The translations under genes and the position numbers were made by a program. A stretch of 64,000 bases of DNA from Silene latifolia (lineage: Eukaryota > Streptophyta > Magnoliopsida > Caryophyllales > Caryophyllaceae). A model generated the notes under the pieces. The model made no database searches and was not told where the DNA came from. It worked only from the letters and a program-made list of their open reading frames with translations. The stretch spans positions 256,604,491 to 256,668,490 of the forward strand of contig NC_133538.1 of assembly GCF_048544455.1 (NCBI RefSeq), in the 5' to 3' direction. Positions 54,116-64,000 of the stretch are shown here, piece by piece. Positions within the stretch are counted from its first letter, which is position 1. Each line of letters begins with the position of its first letter.

Positions 54116-55971
54116 TGATGGAGTCAAATATGTCGTGTCTAGTGTGACTATTTAGGTAGTTTATTCAAGTTTTGAGGCCAAGTTATGCTCTAATCTTGGA
54201 CATGCACCGGCTTACTCTATTTCCTTGTAGTTTGGTCACAATGAGCTCAATGTTAGATTGTTCATCTCTTATGACAAAGTCAAGCATCCAATTCCAAGAG
54301 CCGAGGTGAAGTTTTCATTGTGCATTCACCAAGACAGAAAGCTGCGTCAACCAAGCAACAACAAGTGAAAGTGGGAAAGCAAAGGACCAAGTCAAAATAT
54401 GAGATTTTGATCACGGAGTCCAGTGCAAAACGCAGGCTGCGCCGGCTCCAGGAGCCTGCGCATCTCTGTTCTGAACACGGGCTTAGCTTAATAAGTCCGT
54501 GTTTTGGGCCTACTTGAGAACTTAACCTAGAAATGAGTGCATCCCTATATAAACCCCATACTTTTGAAGACCTAGTTTACTATCTAATTATTGAATAATC
54601 TAAAAAGACTTGTATGAGAAGAACACTTAGTATTTGGGTGAAAGTTGTAAGCTTTTGTTGGATTTTTATGTCAATCTTTCCACAATTCTTGGTTTCATCC
54701 ATGGTTATGGAAGGCTAGACCTTTTTCTTGGTGTAATTTGGTGAGACACTACTCTCCTTAAGTTTGTAAGAACCTCTTAATCTTTCCTCAATAATTATTA
54801 CATGTTTCCTTGGTTTTATTGTTTATGTTGGATGTTATTGTATTAGGAGTAGCTAACCTTGCATGTTAATCATCTTACTATTGCAATCCTTGTAGCAAGC
54901 TTGCATCTTTATGAAGTTGGATTAAAGTTTGTATCTTTGTGAGTGGAACTTGTATGTTAATCCTTGGAATAGTTGGATTAAGCCTCCTAAAGGATTAATC
55001 TTGACACTTTTATTTGGCTTTTGTTCATAATACTCTCATATGCAAACCTTGTTGTGGTTTTCAATTAGGTGACCATATTAATAGGACCAACTACTCTAGC
55101 TTAGGAGTAAGTAGTCACTATCTTACATAAGTAGTTGAGTAATTGTTGTGGGAAAAAAAAAAGAGGATCTTTGTGCTTAGGAGGTAGTTGTTGAGCCTTA
55201 TTACACCAAGTTTCTCCCTTATATTGATCTTTGCATATCAAGTGTTTGTTGATTTGATTCTTAGGAAAGTTTACATCTTTCATTTTGTTATGCTTGTTTC
55301 CAATCAAATGTCTTTCTCCATTTATGTCATCACTTGTTTACCATTGTTCATAATCATTGTTTGTTGATAAACTTAGTTAGTAAGTCTTAATTGTGGTTAG
55401 TTTCTTAGTTAGTTCATAGAGTCCTAATTAGTTGTTAGGGTACCCTAGTTGTTACATAGTTTACAATTCAAGTTTTCGTTCAACATCCTTCTCTTGGGTT
55501 CGACCATTTACTTCCATTTTACTATTGTTTTAATTTAAAGTTAGTAGAGTCAAGTCTAGGTTATAAATTGTTAATTTGGTAAGTTAATTCTAGCTTTTAC
55601 GACACTTAGTATTCTCTCTTACCAAATATCCCAAAGAATTATTAAGGTCAGATGACATACCGAGTATCTCAACGAGATATTTTTGCCTATGTCTTGCTTT
55701 GCCTGAAGCCTTTGACTGCAAACGCAATCAAATTCACATAAATGTACTTGTAAATTTTTCACTCGGGTTTCCCTAAATCCAAACAAAGGCATTTTAAATG
55801 TTGAAATAAAGATCATATATACACACTCTCAGACTTAGAGGATGGTCGTTTTGAGGGATACTTACCTAGGCACAGTGACGGGAATTTTTGAATCATATAC
55901 AGAAGGCCAGTTTACAAATACAATTGACGGATCAACTAACTGGCAATTTCTAATTACCGAGGCACTAATTT
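54116..55971 (+). other. AT-rich region with LTR-like block, no gene
   Basis: From TGATGGAGTC (54116) to about 55620 the texture resembles the LTRs of elements A-C. It has a TATA-like CTATATAAAC at 54545-54554, followed by a long T-rich leader with TTCTTGGGTTCGACC near 55490. This suggests a solo or truncated Athila-type LTR, but the right end and a duplication are not clear. I see nothing supportable in 55620-55971, apart from CCTAGGTAAGT on the minus strand near 55870, which could be a splice donor or chance. Confidence 0.4.
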
Positions 55972-57647
55972 TGTTGAGTTTATGGATTCAAGTACCTAAG
56001 AGGGGGAGGGGGTGAATTAGGTACTCTTTTAAAAATTTTAACTTCAACTTTATTGGATTAAAGTAAGTTAAGTGAACAAAAGAGATTTAAAGGATACTTT
56101 GAATAATATTGAAAGATTGAACAAGTATCACGATGAATGTTTGCTGAAGTATGAAAGCAACAATCGTTCTGACTGTATCTATTTGTCTCAGTTTGTGGAG
56201 TATTACTGCAGACCAAATACGACAGTATGATGAACTGTTACTTCTAAGTTTAAGCGAAACAAAACAAACAAAGTTACAATGAATGTTTGCTGAAGTATGA
56301 AAGCAACAATCGTTCTGACTGTATCTATTTGTCTCAGTTTGTGGAGTATTACTGCAGACCAAATACGACAGTATGATGAACTATTACTTCTAAGTTTAAG
56401 CTAAACAAAACAAACAAACAAAGTAAGAAAGCAGCGGAATTAAAGTGATAAGCAATGAACACGAGATTTTTGAATTGGTTCGGCAAATACTAAAGTGCCT
56501 ACGTCCAATCTACCTTTTTATTACTTTCCTTTAGTGATCTACTCCGACAACTAAAAGACCCTTGTAATAAAAGACGCCAACCTACTCCGGTTGCAAAGCT
56601 AGTACAAGAACTACTCCGTTCTATGACAAGCTAACTCGCAATCTACTCCGATTGCCAACTCACAACCTACTCCGGTTGTCAAGAGTAAAAGACTACTCCG
56701 TCCTAAACTCTTCTAACACACTTAAAATGTAAAGGATCAAGTTTCCACTAACACATTCTTAACAAAGAATAGAGGTGGACAACTTTTACAAGATCAACAC
56801 TTTTAAGCAAGAGAGTTTAGTATATAAAAGCAACAGTGGCCACGACTGTAGAAACTGAAAGACACTTGAAGACTTTTAAAAGTATTTTGCAAAAGAACAC
56901 GGTTTTAAGCTATTAAAAACACTTTGCAAAACATGAAAGAATTAATTCAGAAAGTCTTAAGGATTTATGAAGATAGGACACGGTATTTATAGAGGAGGTA
57001 GTGAAGGAGGTTGCTAGGGTTTTGAAGGGTTTTGAAGGGTCAAAGGTTTTGCATGTGAGGAGCAATGGTAGCCATTCAAAAGCTTGCACCAAAAGGGAGT
57101 CTTTTGCATGGGTAAGAATAGAGAAAGAAGGATAGAAGAATACCCTTAAATGCTCATGTAAAATCAGAAAACAAAGAATGAAAGACAAGTCACAAGAGAC
57201 AAGTTATCACCAAAATGGCAAAAAGCAACTTTTGTTTTCTTAAAAACCAAGGGATAGAATTTGCACAAAGAGGAAATATTTTGAATAATTCAAACCATTC
57301 TTTATTGGATACTACCTCCTTAAATAAAAATCTGAATTTCTCTTTGAAAATATAAGTCACGTGAAAGCATTTGAAAGAGAAAAGAAGCTTCAAGTTTTTA
57401 CGAGTTGTGGCTCAGTCCACTCAGCTGTTTACTTGTTAAAGCAATAAATCATCCTGGACTTTCTATTACTCTGCTATACTTAACTTTCTCACTTGTACAT
57501 TAGATGACACACGACTAATTACAATGGGATTAATAACAACTTCAACACTTCTTAATCCAAGCTTGATTACATCATTAATCCTGAAAAGGTAAACTAAGAT
57601 AATACAAATCAAATGGGCATGTTATCATCAACATAAGGAACCCAACA
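55972..57647 (-). repeat. 3' LTR of the Sirevirus-like element
   Basis: This 1676-bp LTR starts TGTTGGGTTCC and ends ACTCAACA on the minus strand. It contains a 146-bp tandem duplication (56135-56280 and 56281-56426) and six CTACTCCG motifs (56539, 56582, 56611, 56643, 56667, 56693). No gene lies within. Confidence 0.85.
56135..56426 (+). repeat. 146-bp tandem duplication in Sirevirus LTR
   Basis: Two nearly identical copies start GAATGTTTGCTGAAGTATG at 56135 and 56281. The second ends with two extra AAAC-type units. The duplicated ORF text on the minus strand is only a consequence of the repeat. Confidence 0.9.
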
Positions 57648-58184
57648 AATTCCCCCTTTGATGATGACAAGCCCTAAACGAATGTAAGAGCAATGTAAAC
57701 ACCTTAATTCAAGATTTTAGCAAGCAAGATCAAATGATAGAGAAGGGACAATATTACCTTACCAAGGGCAAAAGCTAGAATCAAACTATCATGACAATTT
57801 TACATTGCCCCAAACAAGAATCAAGCTAAGAAGGTTAGACAAGCCATTAGTTTAATCAATAGCAAAGAGATTAAGCATGAGTTTACCTTTTCCCCCTCTT
57901 GACATCATCAAAAGGATAGGGATGTCACAAGCATTAGAGTGCAGATTTTTCATAAGAAAACACAAAAAGACACATATAATTGTGACAAGGTAACAAGGTC
58001 AACATCAACAAGGATTAAGCATAAGTTAATCAAAGTTCAACAAAGCTAAATAGAGTTTAAAGTACACCACCAAGTGTTCAAAATAACAAGTAATAAAACA
58101 TAGTCTTAGAAAGGCACAACCAAGGGTGGAACAAAATGAAGGGATACGGGTAAGAGGTTAAAGGGCCGAGAGGGACTGGAAAGG
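57648..58184 (-). other. Polypurine tract and 3' untranslated interior of Sirevirus-like element
   Basis: Directly inside the LTR the minus strand reads CATCATCAAAGGGGGAATT, the polypurine tract for plus-strand DNA synthesis. A second match, GATGATGTCAAGAGGGGGAA on the minus strand near 57890-57910, may be an additional purine tract of the kind described in Sireviruses. There is no gene. Confidence 0.65.
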
Positions 58185-59889
58185 CTAAGGAGAGGAGGCT
58201 TGTTCACCATCCGAGCCACTACCCAACGGATCATCATCCACATTAACATCTTCACCAACCTCTTTTGTGGACACAAGAGTGGAAATAATATCCACCTCTC
58301 CACGAATGAGGTCCAAAGTAGAGGCAAGGGCCGAAATAGCCAAGTCCTTTTGGCGAGCATCTTCCCTAATCCACGCACCCAACTCAGCTACAGCATTAAG
58401 CACGTCCCGCATATTACCCGAGTTACCTTGACTTGATGACCCAACTTCCGGGTCCTTCTTGATTTTCACAGCAATTAGTTCATCATTCTCAATTTTGATC
58501 AACATCTTCCCCATTTGCCCATCACTCATGGTATCACACATATCCAACGAACCCAAGCTAGTATTCACTAAAACCCCATGTGCCTTGAGCACAACCGATA
58601 GCCACATTCCATAGGGTAAATGAATCAAGCTAGAAGAAGGTCGACGAAGCTTAGTCGAGATAAGATGGAAACGTTTAAACATAAGCCCAACTAGGTTCAC
58701 CTTTTTGTGGGTAGCAATGTGATAGATTAAATATTGTAAGGCAATGGTGAGTTTTCCTCTATCACCCGAAGGATAAATGGAGCGACACAACATGTTAAAA
58801 ATGATTCGAAGAGGAGGTGGGATTTGGGTGTTGCTCACGGGTCCGGGGGAGACAGTTTTGGGACAAACGGTTTGAGCGATGCTAAGAGGTGAGGCATATG
58901 GTAAGGCTACCCAAGTTTCGGAGGGGAGGTTGTCATAGCCTCCGACTGGAATATTAAGAGCGATGAGCGAAATCAGATTGAGTCAGTTTTAGAGGCTTAC
59001 CGTTCACCTTAGCTGTAACAAAATCACCAGATTTATCAACCCGTACCGTTGCAAAGAATTGAATCACTTCACTCACAAATACCGGCTCACGCATTTCCAG
59101 TAATTTCTCCCAACCTTGAGCTAAAACCATATCACGGACAGAGTGGAAAGCCGGCGGCTCGAACCAGTTTTGATTATACACCCGAGGAGAGTGAATTGCT
59201 TTAATGTTCATCAACCTTTCACAATTTTTGTAAATGGAGGTAGGAAGGTCGAGACTCTCAAGGTGCGCCCAAACAGTGACTAGATCCCATTTCGAGGTTA
59301 GGGAGACTGGATCAGAGGGAGCAAGGTAGACAAGTTTTTTCTTTGAAGTTTTCGATTTTTTCTGGGTAGGTTCATTTGGATTTTCAATTGGAATATCATC
59401 ACTGGGATTATCAATGTTACTTTGTTCAACATTTTCAGAGATTGGGGGTAATTGGGATGATGGGGCTTTTTCTTTCCTTTTGTTGTTTTTCTTTGCCGGA
59501 GTCGGGTCAGACTCGCCGGATTTTGAAGGATTTTCATTCAGATCAAATTCCGTTTCATCCTCGACATATTCAACTAATACAGTAGCAGGGTCAGATGAGG
59601 AGCTAGGAACCGTAGAGCTTTTCTTTCGACCACCACGAGTTCGTCGTCCTACCATTGTGGAGATGGGTAGCTCGTCGGATGATGGAGGGTCAGTAGGGTT
59701 CGGTGATGGTTGTGGGTTAGGTGGATCTGGGTTTGTTGAAGGGGTTGTGTTTGAGGTTTGTGGAGGAAAGGCGTAGGACGTTTTGACTGGAGGCATGGTT
59801 GGAGTTGGTGATGTAGGCGGGTTGGATGTGACAGGTAGAGGGGTAAATTTTGTGGGTTTGATGAGTGTGTTAAATGAAGTTTTTACCAT
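58185..59889 (-). pseudogene. Third (env-position) ORF of Sirevirus-like element, one frameshift
   Basis: The ATG at 59889 opens a 311-residue frame that ends at TAA near 58954. The next frame (58953 to 58185, about 255 residues) continues the same protein, because its wording is protein-like immediately after the stop, so a single-base indel near 58965 is likely. The N-terminal third is Pro/Ser/Thr-rich low complexity with basic clusters (KKNNKRKEK, KKSKTSKKK). The middle has WFEPPAFHSVRDMVLAQGW and VIQFFATVRVDKSG, resembling a domain of unknown function seen in plant retrotransposon ORFs. I see no signal peptide, membrane segment or furin-like site, so calling it an envelope protein would go beyond the data. 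Confidence 0.72.
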
Positions 59890-60242
59890 GGTGGGTTAGG
59901 GTAGGTGATATTAGGAAGTTGTGGATTTGGGAGATGAAGGGTTAATGGGTTTTGGTGGTTTGGACGGGTAGAGATAGGTAGGAAAGTTAGGGTAGTTAAT
60001 GGCCCATTTAATGTGGTAAGCAAAGTAGTTGGCCCGTCTAGACACATTCAATCGCTCGAAATAAAAACACGAAGTAGCATATAATAAACGTAAATTTAGA
60101 TATGAGGTTGAGTGATTACCGACTCACAAATACGGTGTCAATTTTGGTCCAAACATGATGTCAATGCACTTAGAACACTTAATAACATATATCCAAATTT
60201 AACTTAATCAATTAGGAAATTGTGTAAAACTCATACTAAAAA
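59890..60242 (-). other. Spacer between third ORF and pol of Sirevirus-like element
   Basis: These 353 bases have no gene. The pol stop is at 60243-60245 and the third ORF starts at 59889, so the third ORF is separated from pol and would need its own translation route (splicing, reinitiation or a separate transcript). Confidence 0.6.
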
Positions 60243-61650
60243 TCACAAGCTATTAATTAACCCAATTTCTAGTCTAAATTTCTCAAAATGTTCTCTTGCA
60301 AGTGGTTTAGTAAAAATATCGGCAATTTGATTTTCGGTCTTGCAAAAGATAAGTTTAATATGTCCTTTTTCCACATGATCACGAATAAAATGGTGACGAA
60401 TATCAATATGCTTGGTTTTAGAGTGTTGAATAGGATTTTTGGAGATATTTATTGCACTCGTATTATCACACATTAAAGGAATGGAGTCAAAAATAATACC
60501 AAAATCCAAGAGTTGTTGTTTTACCCAAAGGAGTTGAGAACAACAATGTGCCGCACTAACATACTCACTTTCGGCCGTAGAAAGAGCTACCGTGTTTTGT
60601 TTCTTTGAGGCCCAAGAGGTCAAGCAAGGACCCAAGAACGTTGCAATTCCGGAGGTACTCTTTCTATCCACCGTGCACCCCGCATAGTCCGCATCCGAAA
60701 AGCCTATAAGATCAAAGGGACAATATAAGGGGTACCATAGGTAAAGATTTTGTGTTCCAATCAAATACCGAAGAATTCGTTTAACGGCTTTGAAATGTGA
60801 TTCTTTCGGATTTGCTTGGAACCTAGCACATAAACAAACGCTAAAGAGAATGTCGGGACGACTTGCGGTCAAGTAAAGAAGTGAGCCTATCATACCTCTA
60901 TACACCTTATCACTAACATTCTTACCGAGTTCATCCTTGTCCAATTTGGACCCGGCTACCATAGGAGTATCATGAGGCTTACCATTAGTCATCCCAAATT
61001 TCTTAAGCATTTCTTTGATGTACTTTTGTTGATGGATCATGATTCCATCCTTTGATTGCTTAATTTGGAGCCCAAGGAAAAATCCTAGCTCACCCATCAT
61101 GCTCATTTCAAACTCCGATTTCATTAGTTCCGAAAAATATAAGTAAAGGAGTTCATTTGTTGCACCAAATATAATGTCATCAACATATACTTGTACAACC
61201 AACAGTTCGTCTGACTGTTGCTTCAAGAACAATGTTTTGTCAACGGAGCCTCTTTTAAAACCATTTTCAATAAGAAATTTAGACAATCTATCATACCAAC
61301 ATCTTGGTGCTTGTTTTAAACCATAAAGAGCTTTGTCTAATTTGAAAACATGGTTAGGCAAATCATTGTTCTCAAAACCCGGTGGTTGCTCTACAAAGAC
61401 ATCTTCTTCCAAATATCCATTTAAGAAAGCGGTTTTGACATCCATTTGGAAGAGTTTAATGCCTTTGTGAGCCGCAAAAGCTATAAGCAATCGTATGGCC
61501 TCAAGTCTAGCTACCGGTGCATAGGTTTCATCGTAATCAATACCCTCTTGTTGGTTATAACCTTGCACCACTAGTCTAGCCTTGTTCCTTACGATTTCAC
61601 CCGAGTCATCAAGCTTGTTGCGAAAGACCCACCTAGTACCAATGATGTGC
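60243..61650 (-). pseudogene. Sirevirus-like reverse transcriptase and RNase H
   Basis: The copia-type polymerase begins at YDETYAPVARLEAIRLLIAF and QMDVKTAFLNGYLEEDVFV. It has the catalytic YVDDIIFGATN at about residues 127-137 of the 442-residue frame (61571-60243). RNase H follows with FSDADYAGC, RKSTSGIATFLG and ALSTAESEYVSAAH. The C-terminal end IDIRHHFIRDHVEKG and IADIFTKPLAREHF is standard for copia. All catalytic residues are present. The frame begins at VQGYNQQ because a frameshift near 61650 separates it from the upstream integrase frame. Confidence 0.88.
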
Positions 61651-63529
61651 GATTAGGCGGTCTAGGGACTAAGTGCCATACCTCATTTCTTTTGAATTGA
61701 TTGAGCTCATCTTGCATGGCAAGCACCCAATCCGCATCCATCAAGGCGTTTGTTACATTTGAAGGTTCAATTTGAGAAAGGAACGCATTGTGGGCACAAT
61801 ACTCATTGAGGTGAGCGAGATGGTTGACGGATGATCTTGTTCGAATTCCCGAGTTGAGATCACTTGTGAGATTAGTGAGTGGATGAGAGCTTTGATGTTT
61901 CCACTTCTTTGGAACAATAGTTTCTTGTTCCCCCTCAACATCATCAGTCACAGTGACTGTTGCTATTGGCCTGGAAGGTTCTTCATCCTCACTGTTTTGG
62001 TTTTCTTCAGTTCTGGAGGTAGAAGCAACAGTCGTTGGGTCTGTTGCTTCCAGAGAGGAATCAGAAGTACTACGTGTTCCCCCTGAGTTGCTGCTCTCCT
62101 TTGAAGGTGACAGTCTCTGTGTCTGTTGCAATTCAGTGCTGGGAGCTTCTTCATCCGTGAACACGAAGTCTTTTCGAACAAGACCAATCTCAAACTCATC
62201 GTCATCGTCCTCATCATCATTATCCATGTTTTGTACCTGTCCAAGCACACTAGATTCATCAAAAATGACATGGATGCTTTCTTCAATTAACAAGGTTCGT
62301 TTATTGTAAACTTTATAGGCCTTGCTATGATCGGAGTACCCAATAAATACTCCTTCATCACTACGTGGATCGAACTTGCCCAAATTGTTTTTACCATTGT
62401 TGTGAACAAAACATTTGCTTCCAAAACATCTAAAATAAGAAATGTTGGGTTTTCTTCCACGCAATGATTCATAAAGGGTTTTATTTAAAGTACTCCTTAT
62501 CATGACACGATTATAAATGTAGCAAGCGGTATTTACCGCTTCGGCCCAAAAGTTCTTAGGCAACTTACTAGTTAATAACATTGTTCTAGCCATTCCTTCA
62601 AGGGTTCTATTCATCCTTTCAACCACACCATTTTGTTGTGGGGTTCTAGGAGCCGAGAAGTTATGGTCTACACCATTGTCATCACAATAAGCACCAAATG
62701 ATGAGTTTTCGAATTCGGTTCCATGATCGGTTCTCATTGAAACAAGTTTTAAACCAAGTTTATTTTGAATCTTCTTTAACCAAATTAGAAACTCATCAAA
62801 TGTCTCATCCTTAGAGCTTAGGAAGAGTGCCCAAACAAACCTAGAGTAATCATCAACAATGACACACACATAACGACTACCACCTCTACTTCTAGTTCTC
62901 ATTGGTCCACACAAGTCGATATGTAAAAGTTGCAAAGGTTGAGATGTACTCATAATTCTTTTGGATTTGAAGGAACTTTTAACATGTTTACTCCTAGCAC
63001 ATTCATCACATACTTTATCAATTTCAAATTTTATATTAGGAATGCCTTCAACCAAATCAAGTCTTTTAAGGGTATTAAGAGTTTTTGTGCTAACATGACC
63101 AAACCTTTTATGCCATAACCAAGGATCATTGTTCATTACACTCATGCAAGACATGGTGTGACCGGATAGAGAGTTCAAATTAGTTAAGTAAACATCTTTG
63201 ACACGTCTTCCTTCGAGTATTAGTTCATTAGTAGAGGCATCAAAAATTCGACACATATTAGCATGAAATTCAACAACATTACCCTTATCACAAAGTTGAG
63301 AAATACTAAGGAGATTATGTTTCAAACCTTTGACAAGCCGCACATTGTCGACACAAAGTAAGGATGACTTACCAACTTTTCCAATACCAATTACTTCACC
63401 TTTCTTGTTGTCACCAAACCTTACCGTGCCACCATCATACGCTTTAAGTGAGAGGAATTGGCTTCTATCACCCGTCATGTGACGAGAGCATCCACTATCC
63501 AAGTACCAATTGCGGCCGCCTCTCACCAA
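61589..63529 (-). pseudogene. Sirevirus-like protease remnant and integrase (pol first half)
   Basis: The 646-residue frame has the protease active site WYLDSGCSRHMTG at residues 8-20 and the GAG-pre-integrase zinc region WLWHKRFGHVSTKTL with CDECARSKH. The integrase core keeps all three acidic residues: LLHIDLCGP, MRTDHGTEFEN and GVVERMNRTLEGMA. A Ser/Thr/Glu-rich linker follows, and then the start of the polymerase (WVLAMQDELNQFKRNEVWHLV). Just after this a one-base change near 61650 shifts the frame. The protein is otherwise open, so the element is young. In gag-relative frame it begins beyond a stop at 63543. Confidence 0.88.
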
Positions 63530-63542
63530 GCCCTACACAAGA

Positions 63543-64000
63543 TTAGTTTTTGAGTTTAGGAACCCAAATGAATTTGGGTCCCTTTTTGTGATCAACATAA
63601 CTTGTGGTGTCTTTCTTAATGTTCATTTCATTTAATGCTTTGGTGTTCTTTTCAATGTCATCAAAACGTTTTGTACATCCATTAAAAACATGACCATTGT
63701 CACCACAATAATTGCAAATGATGTATTCGGGAAGACCTACATACTTCCTTCCTCTAAAATCGTTTTTAGGCTTCTCGGATGCAACGATCATCCCGATTGT
63801 TCCATTTGAACCCCAAACCAAAGCAGTTTTATCGCATTTCTCGGTTTGATTCGTGAGGAAGTTTAACACGGTTTGACTTCCTTCCCATTTTTCAGTGATG
63901 TTCTTAGCATTAACAAGCTCATTGGTCAAGTCATGGACACGTGAAAGAAGATGCAAATTCTTTTCTTTTTCTCTTTTGAGTTCATCATTGTTGACACTTT
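63543..64000 (-). CDS. Sirevirus-like gag C-terminal part (5' end off-window)
   Basis: The visible frame ends KKGPKFIWVPKLKN at TAA 63543-63545. It carries a zinc knuckle CNYCGDNGHVFNGC (Cys-x2-Cys-x4-His-x4-Cys) for RNA packaging. The segment RVHDLTNELVNAKNITEKWE suggests a helical or coiled part before it. Pol starts in another frame about 15 bases after the stop, so gag and pol are separated by a stop plus frame change, as is common in Sireviruses. The frame is open past 63956 toward the right edge, but the start lies outside. Confidence 0.82.
   Translation of the reverse strand, partial: SVNNDELKREKEKNLHLLSRVHDLTNELVNAKNITEKWEGSQTVLNFLTNQTEKCDKTALVWGSNGTIGMIVASEKPKNDFRGRKYVGLPEYIICNYCGDNGHVFNGCTKRFDDIEKNTKALNEMNIKKDTTSYVDHKKGPKFIWVPKLKN

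Larger units (their letters stand above)
55972..64000 (-). mobile_element. Sirevirus-like Ty1/copia element (5' end off-window)
   Basis: Order on the minus strand from right to left: gag end, protease-integrase, reverse transcriptase-RNase H, a third ORF of about 1.7 kb, polypurine tract (AAAGGGGGAATT) and 3' LTR at 57647-55972. A long ORF after pol in the env position and the LTR type (GTACCTAAG followed by a G-rich run and GTGAATTAGGTAC) point to the Sirevirus (SIRE/Maximus) lineage. Pol is almost intact but frameshifted at one place, and the third ORF at another. Its 5' LTR, primer site and most of gag lie beyond 64000. Confidence 0.82.

Noticed and set aside
58185..59889. Calling the third ORF an envelope glycoprotein
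   Set aside because: No signal peptide, membrane segment or fusion-like segment is visible; only the position is env-like.

Overview
The window is a piece of a flowering-plant (eudicot) nuclear genome made almost entirely of LTR retrotransposons. The basis is tRNA-Asp and tRNA-iMet primer-binding sites, Athila-like gag-protease, chromovirus-like gag-pol, Ty1/copia (Sirevirus-like) gag-pol with an extra 3' ORF, an Au-like SINE and a plant carrier-gene exon. A Caryophyllales source is only a weak guess. No rRNA, tRNA gene, CRISPR array or bacterial signal was seen.

The first 52.9 kb is a set of insertions nested in one chromovirus-like element, F (minus strand; 27074-27947 and 48847-52937; its 3' end lies off-window to the left). 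Element B (plus, Athila-like, gag-protease only, 12692-27073) sits in F's integrase end. B's 5' LTR is split by element C (window start to 12691), and C's 3' LTR is split by element A (minus, Athila-like, gag-protease only, 3083-11410, target duplication ATCCG). B's interior also carries H (17638-23674), a large palindrome built from two opposed LTR copies related to element D. F's integrase is split by copia element E (plus, 27948-48846, target duplication CCTTC). E is split by D (minus, 32360-44400, target duplication GTAGC), a non-coding element with 3.45-kb LTRs. D's right LTR is split by G (plus, 39853-43519), one LTR plus a truncated interior. Two branches therefore reach four levels: F>B>C>A and F>E>D>G.

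From 52938 to 55971 lies a short stretch outside the nest. It holds the probable last exon of a mitochondrial-carrier-family gene resembling the plant peroxisomal NAD carrier (minus), a SINE with perfect 9-bp target duplication, a 0.5-kb inverted-repeat MITE and an LTR-like AT-rich block. From 55972 to the right edge is a Sirevirus-like copia element (minus): 3' LTR, env-position third ORF, RT-RNase H, integrase-protease and gag, with its 5' end off-window.

The most unusual signal is a shared spatial pattern in A, B and C. Each carries a different short palindromic core (A: GTCGACCGACC variants; B: CTCGATCGAG; C: CGCTCGTCC/CGAGCGTCC) as doublets or short arrays spaced about 21 bp. In A all eight element-internal or left-LTR clusters have exactly 21-bp steps, in the LTR, in non-coding interior and inside gag-pro coding sequence. 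A and B have homologous proteins and primer-binding sites but different cores. The two LTRs of A differ in length by 42 bp, and the right one has exactly two more 21-bp units.
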